Part shown: positions 17,699 through 27,277 of the stretch, one piece after another
Numbering within the stretch: position 1 is the first letter of the stretch
How the letters are laid out: each line of letters opens with the position of its first letter
DNA from: Candidatus Dojkabacteria bacterium
Lineage (GTDB): Bacteria; Patescibacteriota; Dojkabacteria; B142; WJKM01
Assembly: GCA_014729085.1 (NCBI GenBank)
Contig: WJKM01000014.1
Location: 1-60,731 of the forward strand
Direction: 5' to 3'
Length of the DNA stretch: 60,731 nucleotides
The notes under the pieces: generated by a model
What the model was told of the DNA's origin: nothing
Databases searched by the model: none
Seen by the model: only the letters and a program-made list of their open reading frames with translations
Position numbers and translations under genes: made by a program

Positions 17699-18517
17699 TT
17701 ATAAATAAGGAAACAACATATTGAAAACAATCTGATGTTCAAAGTATGCAATTATAAACCCTAAACTAATAAAAGGAATAAATTGAATCATTGTTCCTTT
17801 TATCTTCTGATTAACAAAAATGGCCTTTAATAGTCCTATTAAGGAACCAACAACCGTTGATAAAAAGAATACAACAATTAAACCTTTCCATCCTAAGATA
17901 AAACCTACAAGCCCAAAAATCCATGCGTCTCCGAAACCAAGCCCCCTTCCTTTGGAGAGTGCTATCAATGCTACAATTACAGAAACACCTGTAATTCCTG
18001 ATAAAAAATATTCAACAATTTTTATTAACTCTATCTTACCAAAAAAATATAAAAAAATATAACTTACGGAAAACACAATAAATGCAAAAAGAATCAAATA
18101 TACAGGGACTTCCCAGTATAAATAATCAAAGTAACCTAGATAAATAAAGAAAAAACTAAGCAATAGCCCCACCAAAACAAATTCTAGGGTATATTGCTGA
18201 AATTGAAAAAACAAATAGAAGGGGATAAAGAAAGTAAAACCAGAAATAATCTCAAGCCAGAATAATGACATATTGATTTTTGATTTGCATTTTGTACACT
18301 TACCTTTCTGGAAAATATATGATAATAATGGAATTAATTCTACTGGTTTCAGAATCTTCCCACAATTATCGCAACGTGACCTTGTTAAAAATATTTTAGG
18401 AAATGAGATATTTGACTTTTTTTTTGGATTAAGTCTAGAAGCAATAGCTCCAATAAAACTTCCGATAGAAGCACCAAGGAAGAATATTATTATATAAAGC
18501 GCAAGATACAATATCAC
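17699..18517 (-). CDS. pilD: prepilin peptidase PilD
   Basis: Polytopic membrane aspartic protease that removes the leader of prepilins and methylates the new N-terminus. Two CxxC pairs in the N-terminal cytosolic domain (CDNCGK at about 50 and CTKCKS at about 75) and the GFGDAW motif (about 196-201) with its catalytic Asp are visible, among seven or eight hydrophobic helices. The start is ambiguous: GTG at 18517 or TTG one codon upstream; no ATG fits. It lies about 100 nt after pilC and processes the pilins encoded immediately downstream. Confidence 0.92.
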   Translation of the reverse strand: MILYLALYIIIFFLGASIGSFIGAIASRLNPKKKSNISFPKIFLTRSRCDNCGKILKPVELIPLLSYIFQKGKCTKCKSKINMSLFWLEIISGFTFFIPFYLFFQFQQYTLEFVLVGLLLSFFFIYLGYFDYLYWEVPVYLILFAFIVFSVSYIFLYFFGKIELIKIVEYFLSGITGVSVIVALIALSKGRGLGFGDAWIFGLVGFILGWKGLIVVFFLSTVVGSLIGLLKAIFVNQKIKGTMIQFIPFISLGFIIAYFEHQIVFNMLFPYL

Positions 18518-18614
18518 CAAATATTTACTTAAAACTAAGATAATTTAAGTTTCACACATGTTTCAAAGATATAAATTCCTGTTTCACAAACTATTTCAAA
18601 AAAAATATATGAAA

Positions 18615-19841
18615 CTAAGACATATTTTGTCCAATACTATAAATCGGCAGGTAGATACCAACAGCAAGTAAGGCAACAATTCCTCCAACAATGACCAATA
18701 TTAAAGGCTCCATTAACTTACTTAAATTTTCACTGATTTCGTTTACTTCATCTTCAAAGAACTGTGCCATATCAGAAAGTATTTGATCAAGTTTTCCTGT
18801 TTCTTCTCCAATTGCGACCATTCTAACAATCAAAGGAGGGAATACCTCGTAACGTGATAAGGGTACGGCCAAGGGCGCCCCACTTGAAATATCTTCGATT
18901 GAATCTAGAAGTGCATTTTTAAAAAGAACATTGTCTAAAGAAGTCGAAACAATATTCAAAGTTTCTATTATCGATATTCCACTTCTCATAAGCATGGAAA
19001 CTAATCTGCAAAATTGTGTTATCTGAATTTTAGTGATTAGATTTCCAAAAACAGGCAATTTTAAGATTAATTTATCTGTTGTTAGCCTTCCTCCAGTTGT
19101 AGATCTGTAATACCTGAAACCTAAAATCACACTTGCCAATACAATTATCATAATTGTTGCTCCGACCGGATTAGTCATAAAATTACTGATATTAACGAGA
19201 GTTTTAGTCACAAAAGGCAGATCATCGGCTGTCATGCCAAAGTCCTCATAAAGTTTCTCTACAGCTGGAATCATTGTTGTCATCATTACAACCATGACAA
19301 TACCAATAACTATAAATATTATTACTGGATAAATCATTGCGCTCTTAATCTTTGAAGTCAGTTGTTTAGTCTTATCTAAATCTTCAGCAACTTTAGTTAA
19401 AATGTCATTTAAATTTCCACTTGCTTCACCAGCTCTAATTAAACTTATCTGGACCTCGTTAAACATTTTGGTATGTTCTTCCATTGCATCAGATAAAGGA
19501 ACTCCATTCTTTTGAATATCTTCTAAAACAGCTTCCATATTCTTTTGTAAAGCTTTATCTTGCGTCTGTTGAATAATAATCTCCAATGCTTGAATAATTG
19601 GCAAACCTGCTCCAAGCATAGTTGCAATTTGTTTTGCAAATATTACTTTATTCTTAAGAGAAACTTTTGGGGTTCCACCAGTAAAAATAGTTTCCATATA
19701 ATCTATCTTCTCTTCAATACTCACAATGACTAAGTTTTGCTGATGAAGAAATGTAGCTACGGCATCTCTTGAATTTCCCTCTTGGACTCCTGTAATCTTT
19801 TTTCCATTTGGATTTATGGCTACGTATTTATATTCTGCCAT
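18615..19841 (-). CDS. pilC: type IV pilus inner-membrane platform protein PilC
   Basis: Product of 408 residues with two duplicated GspF domains (about 70-193 and 270-395) and three transmembrane helices, as in PilC/GspF. The N-terminus AEYKYVAINPNGKKITG and the RAGEASGNL and IGEETGKLD motifs (the two equivalent glycine-rich loops) are diagnostic. It couples the PilB and PilT motors to pilin insertion. It lies 30 nt after pilT in the same operon. Confidence 0.95.
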   Translation of the reverse strand: MAEYKYVAINPNGKKITGVQEGNSRDAVATFLHQQNLVIVSIEEKIDYMETIFTGGTPKVSLKNKVIFAKQIATMLGAGLPIIQALEIIIQQTQDKALQKNMEAVLEDIQKNGVPLSDAMEEHTKMFNEVQISLIRAGEASGNLNDILTKVAEDLDKTKQLTSKIKSAMIYPVIIFIVIGIVMVVMMTTMIPAVEKLYEDFGMTADDLPFVTKTLVNISNFMTNPVGATIMIIVLASVILGFRYYRSTTGGRLTTDKLILKLPVFGNLITKIQITQFCRLVSMLMRSGISIIETLNIVSTSLDNVLFKNALLDSIEDISSGAPLAVPLSRYEVFPPLIVRMVAIGEETGKLDQILSDMAQFFEDEVNEISENLSKLMEPLILVIVGGIVALLAVGIYLPIYSIGQNMS

Positions 19842-19871
19842 TACAGTCTCTTACTAAAAAATATCAATAAA

Positions 19872-21320
19872 TTAATTACTACCAATTAAGTTTTTTAATT
19901 CTGATGGTTTATTTGTATACTCTAAAGCTGCTTCGGAAGTAATTTCACCATTTCTAACGAGTTCAGCTAAAGGTTTCTCGATCAAAAACATACCCGCATC
20001 TGCACTTGTTTGGATGATATTGTCGATCTGGTAAGTCTTTCCTTCACGAATAGCATTTCGAACAGCAGCAGTACCAATTAAAATTTCATGAACTGCTTTT
20101 CGGCCACCTCCAATTAAAGGTACCAGTCGCTGGGAAACTACGGCCTGCAAAACAACTGCTAACTGAGCCCTAACCTGATCCTGTTGATGTTCTGGAAAAA
20201 CGTCAATAATACGATCAATCGTTTGTGCTGCCGAGTTAGTATGTAATGTAGCAAAAACTAAGTGTCCTGTTTCAGCTACTGTTATTGTAGACGAAATTGT
20301 TTCGAAATCACGCATCTCTCCAACTAATACAACATCCGGGTCTTGTCGCAAAAGATACTTTAAGGCATTTTTCCAGGACATTGAATCTTTTCCTATTTCT
20401 CTCTGGTCTACCAAAGCTTGCCCCTTACCATACAAATATTCAATCGGATCTTCAATAGTAATAATATGTTTAGGATAAGTTAAATTTATTTCATTTAATA
20501 CAGCTGCCAATGTTGTACTTTTACCACTACCAGTAGGTCCAGTAACTAATACTAATCCATGAGGTAATTTAGTAAAAGATTCAATTACATCAGGAAGTCC
20601 TAATTCAGTAATAGTCCTTATTCGAGCCGGAATTAAACGAAAGGCCCCAGCCATATTTCCCCTTTCAAAGTATAAATTTACACGAAATCTAGATCCTGAA
20701 GTATGCTGATAAGAAAAATCCAACTCTTTATCTTCATGATATCTCTTTAACTGTTTCTTATCTATTATTGAAACAAACAATTCTTCTGACTTTTCCTGTG
20801 TTATAGGTTCAGAACCAACTCTTTCCAACTTACCATCCACCCTTAAGAGGGGAGGATAGCCAACAGTAAAATGAAGGTCAGAAGCATTCCTAGTCTCACA
20901 TAAATCTAAAAATGTACCTATATTAGCATTTTGCACAGATAAAGTTTGTTGAACATTAATATTAGGCTGTTGGGTATTTCCAGAATTAACAACTGGCTGA
21001 TTCTGGGGATTCTGCTGTTGTGCATTAACCATTCCCGCGGGATTATTCATCTGTTGTGTCTGTATATTTGCTGGCGGATTATTCGAATTAAAATCAGGAC
21101 CTTTAACTTCAACCACTTCACCACCTTGTTGTTGATTATTTTGATTCTGTACTGTTGTTTGTTGCTGGGCCTGATTAGTCTGAGTTTGTTGAGATGGAGC
21201 ATTCTGAGCAGATTGCTGAGATGTATTTGGTTGAGGTTGAGCAGAGGCAGATTGTCCATTCTGCTGAACTTGCGAAGATTGCTTGTTTTGGTTTTCATCT
21301 CCAATATTAACAAGGGGCAT
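19872..21320 (-). CDS. pilT: type IV pilus retraction ATPase PilT with Q/N-rich extension
   Basis: Residues about 131-482 form a full PilT: PAS-like N-domain starting at TFLDLCETRNASDLHF, Walker A GPTGSGKSTT (about 263-272), the Asp box, Walker B and the His box. The first 130 residues are an extra low-complexity segment dominated by Gln and Asn, predicted disordered and prion-like in composition. The usual PilT is about 350 residues. The gene lies between pilB and pilC, so retraction and assembly motors are co-expressed. The ATG at 21320 is the first of the frame. Confidence 0.93.
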   Translation of the reverse strand: MPLVNIGDENQNKQSSQVQQNGQSASAQPQPNTSQQSAQNAPSQQTQTNQAQQQTTVQNQNNQQQGGEVVEVKGPDFNSNNPPANIQTQQMNNPAGMVNAQQQNPQNQPVVNSGNTQQPNINVQQTLSVQNANIGTFLDLCETRNASDLHFTVGYPPLLRVDGKLERVGSEPITQEKSEELFVSIIDKKQLKRYHEDKELDFSYQHTSGSRFRVNLYFERGNMAGAFRLIPARIRTITELGLPDVIESFTKLPHGLVLVTGPTGSGKSTTLAAVLNEINLTYPKHIITIEDPIEYLYGKGQALVDQREIGKDSMSWKNALKYLLRQDPDVVLVGEMRDFETISSTITVAETGHLVFATLHTNSAAQTIDRIIDVFPEHQQDQVRAQLAVVLQAVVSQRLVPLIGGGRKAVHEILIGTAAVRNAIREGKTYQIDNIIQTSADAGMFLIEKPLAELVRNGEITSEAALEYTNKPSELKNLIGSN

Positions 21321-21412
21321 GTCAATCTACCTGTTATTAAAATAAATGAATAAATTATTCCAATTAAATATTAGTCTAATTTTGTAATAAATACAAATAA
21401 TAAACCTCTTTC

Positions 21413-23257
21413 TTATGCTACAACTCTTAGTACCTCAGCTAATGTAGTAACACCTTCCAAAGCCTTTAAAAAACCGTCTTGAATCATGGTTATCATGCCA
21501 TCTTCGATTGCCTGTTTGCCAATTTCATGAGCCGACCTTTGTTGCATGATTAATTGGCCAATTTTTTCAGTAGCTTTTAAAACCTCCATTATACCTGTAC
21601 GACCTGAATACCCTGACCCGTTACATTCAGTACATCCTTTACCTTTATACAGTATTACTTTGTCCTTCTTTTCTGCTGGAATAATATTTCCTTGGGAATC
21701 TCTTCTTGGAGGATACGAATATAAATCAAAACCTTTCAAGCCATCTAGGACTTTATGTAATTTTTCTATTTCCTCTTGACTGGCCTCATAAGCTTCTTTA
21801 CATTTCGGACATATCTTTCGAACCAATCTCTGAGCTAAAACTACATTCATAGTAGATGAAAGCAAAAAGGCTTCAATTCCCATGTCCATCAATCTTGGTA
21901 TTGCTCCTGCAGCACTATTGGTATGTAAGGTAGCAAGCACCAAGTGTCCAGTTAATGCAGCTTCAACTGCTAGCTTAGCTGTTTCTCCATCCCTAATCTC
22001 CCCAACCATAATAACATCAGGGTCTTGTCTTAAAAAAGATCGCAAACCAGCAGCAAAAGTCAACCCAATGTCCGGATTTACTTGAACTTGTGTTATACCT
22101 TCCATTCTTATTTCAACAGGATTTTCAAGTGTAAGAACATTTACTTCCGGTTTACTAATAATTTTTAAAGAACTTGCTAATGTGTGAGTTTTTCCGCTTC
22201 CAGTAGGTCCAGTAACTAGTATAATACCTTCAGTTTTTTGTAACCCTTCTTCCAAAAAAGTTTTATACGCATGTCCTCGTAATCCAGTATCTTTCAGATC
22301 CATCTCACCCCCTCCTTGTTCTAAAAGCCTCATTACTACCTTTTCTCCATATACACAAGGCATAATAGATACACGGATATCAAACATTTTATTTCCGGAT
22401 TTAATTTGGAATCGACCATCCTGGGGTAGCCTATGTTCATCTATTTTCAAATTTGAAAGAATTTTAACCCTTGCTACCACTGGTAAACTTAACTTCTTTG
22501 GGAGAGTAAGTTTTTCTACCATCACGCCACTTATTCTAAATCTAACTACAACTTTATTTTCCCATGGCTCAATATGAACATCAGAAGCTTTATACTTAAC
22601 AGCATATTCCATAATCATATTTAATATTCTTGAAACCGGGGCAGAGTCGATTTCTTTTTCGGAAACATCCTCTGCTTTCATTGCAGTTGCGGAAGAATCC
22701 AATTCAACAATATCCTCCTGATCTTCTAAAGCTTCATCTACTTCCTTGGATATACTTCCACCATATTGCCTGTCAATTACTGCTTTAATCTGCGAAGGGG
22801 AGGACATATATAATTCAAGGGGTTTTCCAGCAACTACCTGTAAAAATTTCACTTTCTGTAAGTCTCCAGGATCTGCTAATGCAACTTGAATTTTACCCTG
22901 AGCTTCTCCAAATGGTACAGCCAAATTTTTTTCAGCAACATCTTTATTAATTTTACCTAAGAGGTCCAAAGGTATTTGTTTATTTGCAACATTAATATAT
23001 TTATATCCATGTACCTCGGCTTTGGCTTTATAAAGTTCTTCCTCCTGAATTTTCTTCTGCTCTATCAAAACTTGCTCAATAGGCTTATTTGTATTCATTG
23101 CAGTTGTTTTAGCCTCGTTTACATCCGACTGGCTCACTAAACCTTTAGTCAATAAATGCATAATCAAATTCTGGATCCCACTGCCTCCAACAGCAGAAGC
23201 AGAACTCTGCATTACATTGGTCTGTGAATTTACTTGTTGTGTTGGAAGTTGAGTCAT
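21413..23257 (-). CDS. pilB: type IV pilus assembly ATPase PilB
   Basis: Hexameric extension motor of 614 residues. It has an MshE-type N-terminal domain (about 30-150), Walker A GPTGSGKTHT (about 346-355), the RQDPDVIMVGEIRD Walker B region (about 410-423), a C4 zinc motif (CPKC ... CTEC, about 480-550) and the GRTGIMEVL segment. The first gene of the minus-strand pilB-T-C-D operon; the promoter must lie in the AT-rich 260-bp divergent gap before the delta'-like gene. Confidence 0.95.
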   Translation of the reverse strand: MTQLPTQQVNSQTNVMQSSASAVGGSGIQNLIMHLLTKGLVSQSDVNEAKTTAMNTNKPIEQVLIEQKKIQEEELYKAKAEVHGYKYINVANKQIPLDLLGKINKDVAEKNLAVPFGEAQGKIQVALADPGDLQKVKFLQVVAGKPLELYMSSPSQIKAVIDRQYGGSISKEVDEALEDQEDIVELDSSATAMKAEDVSEKEIDSAPVSRILNMIMEYAVKYKASDVHIEPWENKVVVRFRISGVMVEKLTLPKKLSLPVVARVKILSNLKIDEHRLPQDGRFQIKSGNKMFDIRVSIMPCVYGEKVVMRLLEQGGGEMDLKDTGLRGHAYKTFLEEGLQKTEGIILVTGPTGSGKTHTLASSLKIISKPEVNVLTLENPVEIRMEGITQVQVNPDIGLTFAAGLRSFLRQDPDVIMVGEIRDGETAKLAVEAALTGHLVLATLHTNSAAGAIPRLMDMGIEAFLLSSTMNVVLAQRLVRKICPKCKEAYEASQEEIEKLHKVLDGLKGFDLYSYPPRRDSQGNIIPAEKKDKVILYKGKGCTECNGSGYSGRTGIMEVLKATEKIGQLIMQQRSAHEIGKQAIEDGMITMIQDGFLKALEGVTTLAEVLRVVA

Positions 23258-23517
23258 TAAACGGGCAGTACCAAAATTATTAACTCCAGAACTTAAATAT
23301 TAATTTTTTAGATAAAGTATACATGAATATTATAATAAGCAATAGACATGAATACCATAAAATAGTATACACCAATTAGATTATTTTTATAATACTGTCC
23401 AATTTGAATAAACATTCAATATGACTTTAGGAGTTTTCTTCTAATCTTTACCTATATTTATTAAATTTAATGATAGAATATAGTTATACAAATCTCATTT
23501 TCATTTATACACTATAT

Positions 23518-24234
23518 ATGTATTATCAAAGTATAATTTTAGTTGGCAATAAAAAAGTAATCAGAAAAAGAATACGAAATATTGCTACAAAACTCATAAA
23601 AGTACAAGGAGAAGAATATAGAAATAGCCCAGACTATATAGAGATTACTGAAAAAGAAAAAAAATCAATCGGCATTGATTTAATTCGAGAACTCATTTAT
23701 AGACTACAATCCAAGCCCTATCAAAGTAAAAATCAATTAGCTGTAATTAAAGGGGCTGAAAAACTTACGCTTCAAGCACAGAACTCTTTATTAAAAATAT
23801 TAGAAGAACCCCCAAAAAAAACGCAGATAATACTAACAAGCAGTCATACTGCGAATTTTCTACCCACAGTTCTTTCAAGATGTAAAGCTGTAGTCCTTGG
23901 AAATTCCCAAGAAGACGCAAGATCAATTTTTAAAGAAATTGATGATATAATTGATATTAATGATTTTCTTCAAAAAGATATTCTAGATAAATTTGCAATT
24001 ATTAGTAACTTAACAAAAATAAAACCTCCTTTAAAAAGAGAAAGTATTACTAACAAGCTTTTACTAGAATTGTATAATGAGTTCAGTTCTAAATTAAAGC
24101 AGACTGAATCAAATTCATTTTCAGATGGAGAAAAATTCTTAAATGTATTAAAATTAATTAACCAAACCCACAAAAAATTAAAAGCAAACACTAATTACCG
24201 TTTGACACTCGAACATTTAGTGACTCAACTTTAA
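23518..24234 (+). CDS. holB: DNA polymerase III delta'-like clamp-loader subunit
   Basis: Product of 238 residues from the ATG at 23518; an earlier ATG at 23470 would add a hydrophobic stretch. The N-terminal SIILVGNKK is at the P-loop position but lacks the GxxGxGK sequence, as in non-ATPase delta' subunits. The NQLAVIKGAEKLTLQAQNSLLKILEEPP block (about 75-102), followed by TVLSRCKAV, matches the sensor region of DnaX/HolB AAA proteins. It is short, with a reduced C-terminal collar. The DnaX subunit is also in this window (42087-43613). Confidence 0.75.
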   Translation: MYYQSIILVGNKKVIRKRIRNIATKLIKVQGEEYRNSPDYIEITEKEKKSIGIDLIRELIYRLQSKPYQSKNQLAVIKGAEKLTLQAQNSLLKILEEPPKKTQIILTSSHTANFLPTVLSRCKAVVLGNSQEDARSIFKEIDDIIDINDFLQKDILDKFAIISNLTKIKPPLKRESITNKLLLELYNEFSSKLKQTESNSFSDGEKFLNVLKLINQTHKKLKANTNYRLTLEHLVTQL

Positions 24235-24249
24235 TTTATTTATTACTTA

Positions 24250-25107
24250 ATGATTATGGCTGAATTTCTAACCTGTCTATCCGGTGGAGGTTTTATTGTG
24301 ATAATTATACTGTTAATAGTAATACTCCCAGCCTCAATAAAACAAATCAACCAATATGAAAGGGGAATTTTATTCGCCTTTGGTAAATATATAAAAACAC
24401 TAGGCCCTGGATGGAAAATTGTTATACCAATAATTCAATCCCTGAAAAAAGTAGATATCAGAACGAAAACGATAGATTTATCCGATCAGGAGGCTATCAC
24501 AAAAGATAATGTATCTACAAAACTGAGTGCAGTTTTATACTTTAAAGTGGTGGATGCAGCAAAATCATTATTAGATGTAGAAAATTTTGTATGGGCAACC
24601 TCTCAACTAGCAGAGACTACTATGAGAACTGTTGTTGGAGAATTCTCTTTAGACGAACTCCTTACACATCGAGATAATGTTGCTCAAAATATTGAATCAA
24701 AAGTAGAAAAAACATCTCAAGAATGGGGAGTAGAAATAATAGGTGTTGAACTAAAAGATGTGATTCTACCAGAAAGCATGAAAAGAACTATGGCAAAACA
24801 AGCTGAGGCAGAAAGAGAAAAAAGAGCAACTATAATAAATTCAGAAGGAGAAGTCGTAGCAGCAAAGAATCTTTCAAAAGCAGCTCAAATGATGTCAGAA
24901 AGACCCGGCGCACTACATTTAAGAACATTGAATTCAATTAATGATATTTCTTCAGACCAAAGTAATACCATTGTATTTATGGTCCCAATGGAAATGCTAA
25001 GGGCAATAGAAGCAGTTGGAAATAATTATGGAGCAACTCAAAGTCCTTTATCTAATATTCTCAATGCTGTAAAAAAGAAGAACCCAAATAAAGATAGTAC
25101 AACTTAA
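24250..25107 (+). CDS. SPFH/band 7 (stomatin-like) membrane protein
   Basis: Product of 285 residues with one N-terminal transmembrane helix (about 14-30), then a band 7 domain (INQYERGILFAFGKYIKTLGPGWKI, about 33-57) and the coiled-coil region AEREKRATIINSEGE (about 189-203) typical of slipins. Such proteins form cage-like oligomers and organise membrane microdomains, often with an NfeD partner; none is adjacent. It starts 15 nt after the delta'-like gene. The cellular role here is unknown. Confidence 0.88.
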   Translation: MIMAEFLTCLSGGGFIVIIILLIVILPASIKQINQYERGILFAFGKYIKTLGPGWKIVIPIIQSLKKVDIRTKTIDLSDQEAITKDNVSTKLSAVLYFKVVDAAKSLLDVENFVWATSQLAETTMRTVVGEFSLDELLTHRDNVAQNIESKVEKTSQEWGVEIIGVELKDVILPESMKRTMAKQAEAEREKRATIINSEGEVVAAKNLSKAAQMMSERPGALHLRTLNSINDISSDQSNTIVFMVPMEMLRAIEAVGNNYGATQSPLSNILNAVKKKNPNKDSTT

Positions 25108-25145
25108 GATATAGGAAATAATAGTTTGGTTAAAAACCAGCTAAA

Positions 25146-25174
25146 ACAAGCAATTTCAATCAGAAATTGCTTGT
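25146..25174 (+). terminator. hairpin between the SPFH gene and gyrB
   Basis: A perfect 12-bp stem (ACAAGCAATTTC at 25146-25157 with its complement at 25163-25174) and a 5-nt loop. No T-run follows, so it may be a weak or factor-assisted terminator or an mRNA-stabilising hairpin. Confidence 0.5.
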
Positions 25175-25289
25175 ATGTTGAAAAGGACTTGCCTTATTAA
25201 CAAAATTTCATGATATTATTAAAAGTCAAATTTATCTTGAATCTTTTGAAATATTGACCTAATACTTTAATATATTTAATTCGAACAAA

Positions 25290-27242
25290 ATGACTAAGAA
25301 AAAGAAAAACGATTATTCAGCTGATAAAATTACCATATTGAAAGGTGTAGAAGCTGTAAGAAAGAGGCCAGCTATGTATATTGGCGATTCAAGTACCGCA
25401 GGTCTCCATCATCTAATCTATGAAATTGTAGATAACGCAATAGATGAAGCATTAGCTGGATATGCAAAAAAAGTGTCTATTAAACTTGAAAAAGATGGCG
25501 CAGTAAGAATCGAGGATGATGGAAGGGGAATTCCAACAGATATTCATAAAGAAACCGGAAAAAGTGCACTAGAAACAATTATGACTACTCTACACTCAGG
25601 AGGGAAATTCGATCATGAAGCTTACAAGGTTTCATCAGGTCTTCACGGAGTTGGCGCTTCAGTCGTAAATGCGTTGAGTAAGAAAACAATAATAGAAATT
25701 CATAGAGACGGGGAGGTATTTAAACAAGAATATGAAGAAGGAAAACCAAAAAAAGATGTTGAAGTGGTAGGTAAAACAGATCGAACAGGAACTATCATTA
25801 CTTTTAAGCCAGACCCTAAAATTTTTGATACCACGAAATTCAATCTAAAAACTCTATACACTCGTTTCAGACAACAGGCGTATCTAACAGCAGGGTTAAC
25901 CATTCGTATTATAGATGAAAGAAAAGAAGAAGAGCGTACTGAGCAAGAAAAAAAGATTCCAAGGGATTACTCCTTTCATTTTGAAAATGGAGTACGGGCA
26001 TATATAACCCAAATTAACAAAAGTCATAAACCAATACATAAAAATATATTCTATGTGAGAGATGAGATAGATGAAATTGAAGTAGAAGTTGCGTTGCAAT
26101 ACTCAGACGATATTCAGGAAAAAGTTATGGTATTTGCAAATAATGTTCACAATCCCGAAGGTGGAACTCATCTATCTGGATTTAGAACAGCTCTTACTAA
26201 AACTTTAAACGACTATCTTGACGAGCATGGGTCCGAAAAAGAAAAAGAATATAGACTAGCAGGACAAGACTCTAGAGAAGGATTAACAGCTATAGTATCT
26301 GTAAAATTAAATGATCCTCAATTTGAAGGACAAACTAAAATCAAACTCAATAACCCGGAAGTTCTTGGAGTTGTCAGGAAAGTTGTAGAGAAAGATTTAA
26401 ATACTTTTCTGGAAGAACACCCTAAAGATGCAAAATCAATCCTATCCCGTGCCTTGCTTTCCTTTAAAGCAAGAAAAGCCGCAAAAGCAGCCAGGGAAGC
26501 TGTAGTACGAAAAGGAGCTATGGGTGGAGGAACCTTACCAGGAAAACTTTCTGATTGTTCCTCTAGGATACCTGAAGAATGTGAATTATATATAGTAGAG
26601 GGAGACTCTGCTGGAGGTTCGGCAAAACAGGGTAGAGACAGAAAAAAACAAGCAATACTACCTCTATCTGGAAAACCAATTAATAGCGAAAAATATAGAA
26701 TAGATAGGGTACTTGGTAATGAAAAACTAAAAGACATAGTAATTGCGCTTGGAACTGGGATAGGAGAAACCTTCCAGGAAGAAAAGTTACGATACCACAA
26801 AATCATTATCATGAATGACGCTGATGTTGATGGAGAACATATTACAACTTTAGTACTCACATTTTTCTTTAGACATTTTAGACCCCTTATAGAAAAAGGA
26901 TATTTGTATGTTGCACAACCACCATTGTTTAAAATTGAATTAGAAAGAAGTGGTGGAAGTTTTTATATAAAGGACGAAGGCCAAAAAGAAAAAAGGGTAG
27001 AAGAGTTGAAAAAAGAAGGGAAGAAGATTAAACATATTCAAAGATTCAAGGGTCTTGGTGAAATGAACCCCGAACAGCTTTGGGAAACAACCATGAACCC
27101 AGAAAACAGAACCTTAAAACAAATTACAATTACTGATGCAGAAGAAGCTGATAGAGTATTTGAAATGCTTATGGGAACCGAGGTTAAACCTCGAAGACAA
27201 TTTATTCAAAGATATAGTCAGGAAGCTGAAATAGATATTTAA
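25290..27242 (+). CDS. gyrB: DNA gyrase subunit B
   Basis: ATPase subunit of the type II topoisomerase that introduces negative supercoils. Of 650 residues, the GHKL ATPase domain carries EIVDNAIDEALAG and DDGRGIPTD (about 45-78) and the GLHGVGASVVNAL loop. The TOPRIM domain carries the EGDSAGG motif and the metal-binding MNDADVDG. The C-terminus RRQFIQ is canonical. The length is that of the short Gram-positive-type GyrB. gyrA follows 35 nt later, so the pair is an operon. No parE/parC pair is in the window. Confidence 0.96.
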   Translation: MTKKKKNDYSADKITILKGVEAVRKRPAMYIGDSSTAGLHHLIYEIVDNAIDEALAGYAKKVSIKLEKDGAVRIEDDGRGIPTDIHKETGKSALETIMTTLHSGGKFDHEAYKVSSGLHGVGASVVNALSKKTIIEIHRDGEVFKQEYEEGKPKKDVEVVGKTDRTGTIITFKPDPKIFDTTKFNLKTLYTRFRQQAYLTAGLTIRIIDERKEEERTEQEKKIPRDYSFHFENGVRAYITQINKSHKPIHKNIFYVRDEIDEIEVEVALQYSDDIQEKVMVFANNVHNPEGGTHLSGFRTALTKTLNDYLDEHGSEKEKEYRLAGQDSREGLTAIVSVKLNDPQFEGQTKIKLNNPEVLGVVRKVVEKDLNTFLEEHPKDAKSILSRALLSFKARKAAKAAREAVVRKGAMGGGTLPGKLSDCSSRIPEECELYIVEGDSAGGSAKQGRDRKKQAILPLSGKPINSEKYRIDRVLGNEKLKDIVIALGTGIGETFQEEKLRYHKIIIMNDADVDGEHITTLVLTFFFRHFRPLIEKGYLYVAQPPLFKIELERSGGSFYIKDEGQKEKRVEELKKEGKKIKHIQRFKGLGEMNPEQLWETTMNPENRTLKQITITDAEEADRVFEMLMGTEVKPRRQFIQRYSQEAEIDI

Positions 27243-27277
27243 ACCAATAACTTTTATAAACTTAAATAATCAAAATT

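Noticed and set aside
23470-23517. Upstream ATG start for the delta'-like gene giving a hydrophobic N-terminus
   Set aside because: Delta' is cytosolic and the family homology begins just after the second ATG at 23518.
26318-26860. 180-codon minus-strand ORF inside gyrB
   Set aside because: Antisense shadow of a highly conserved gene, with no domain.
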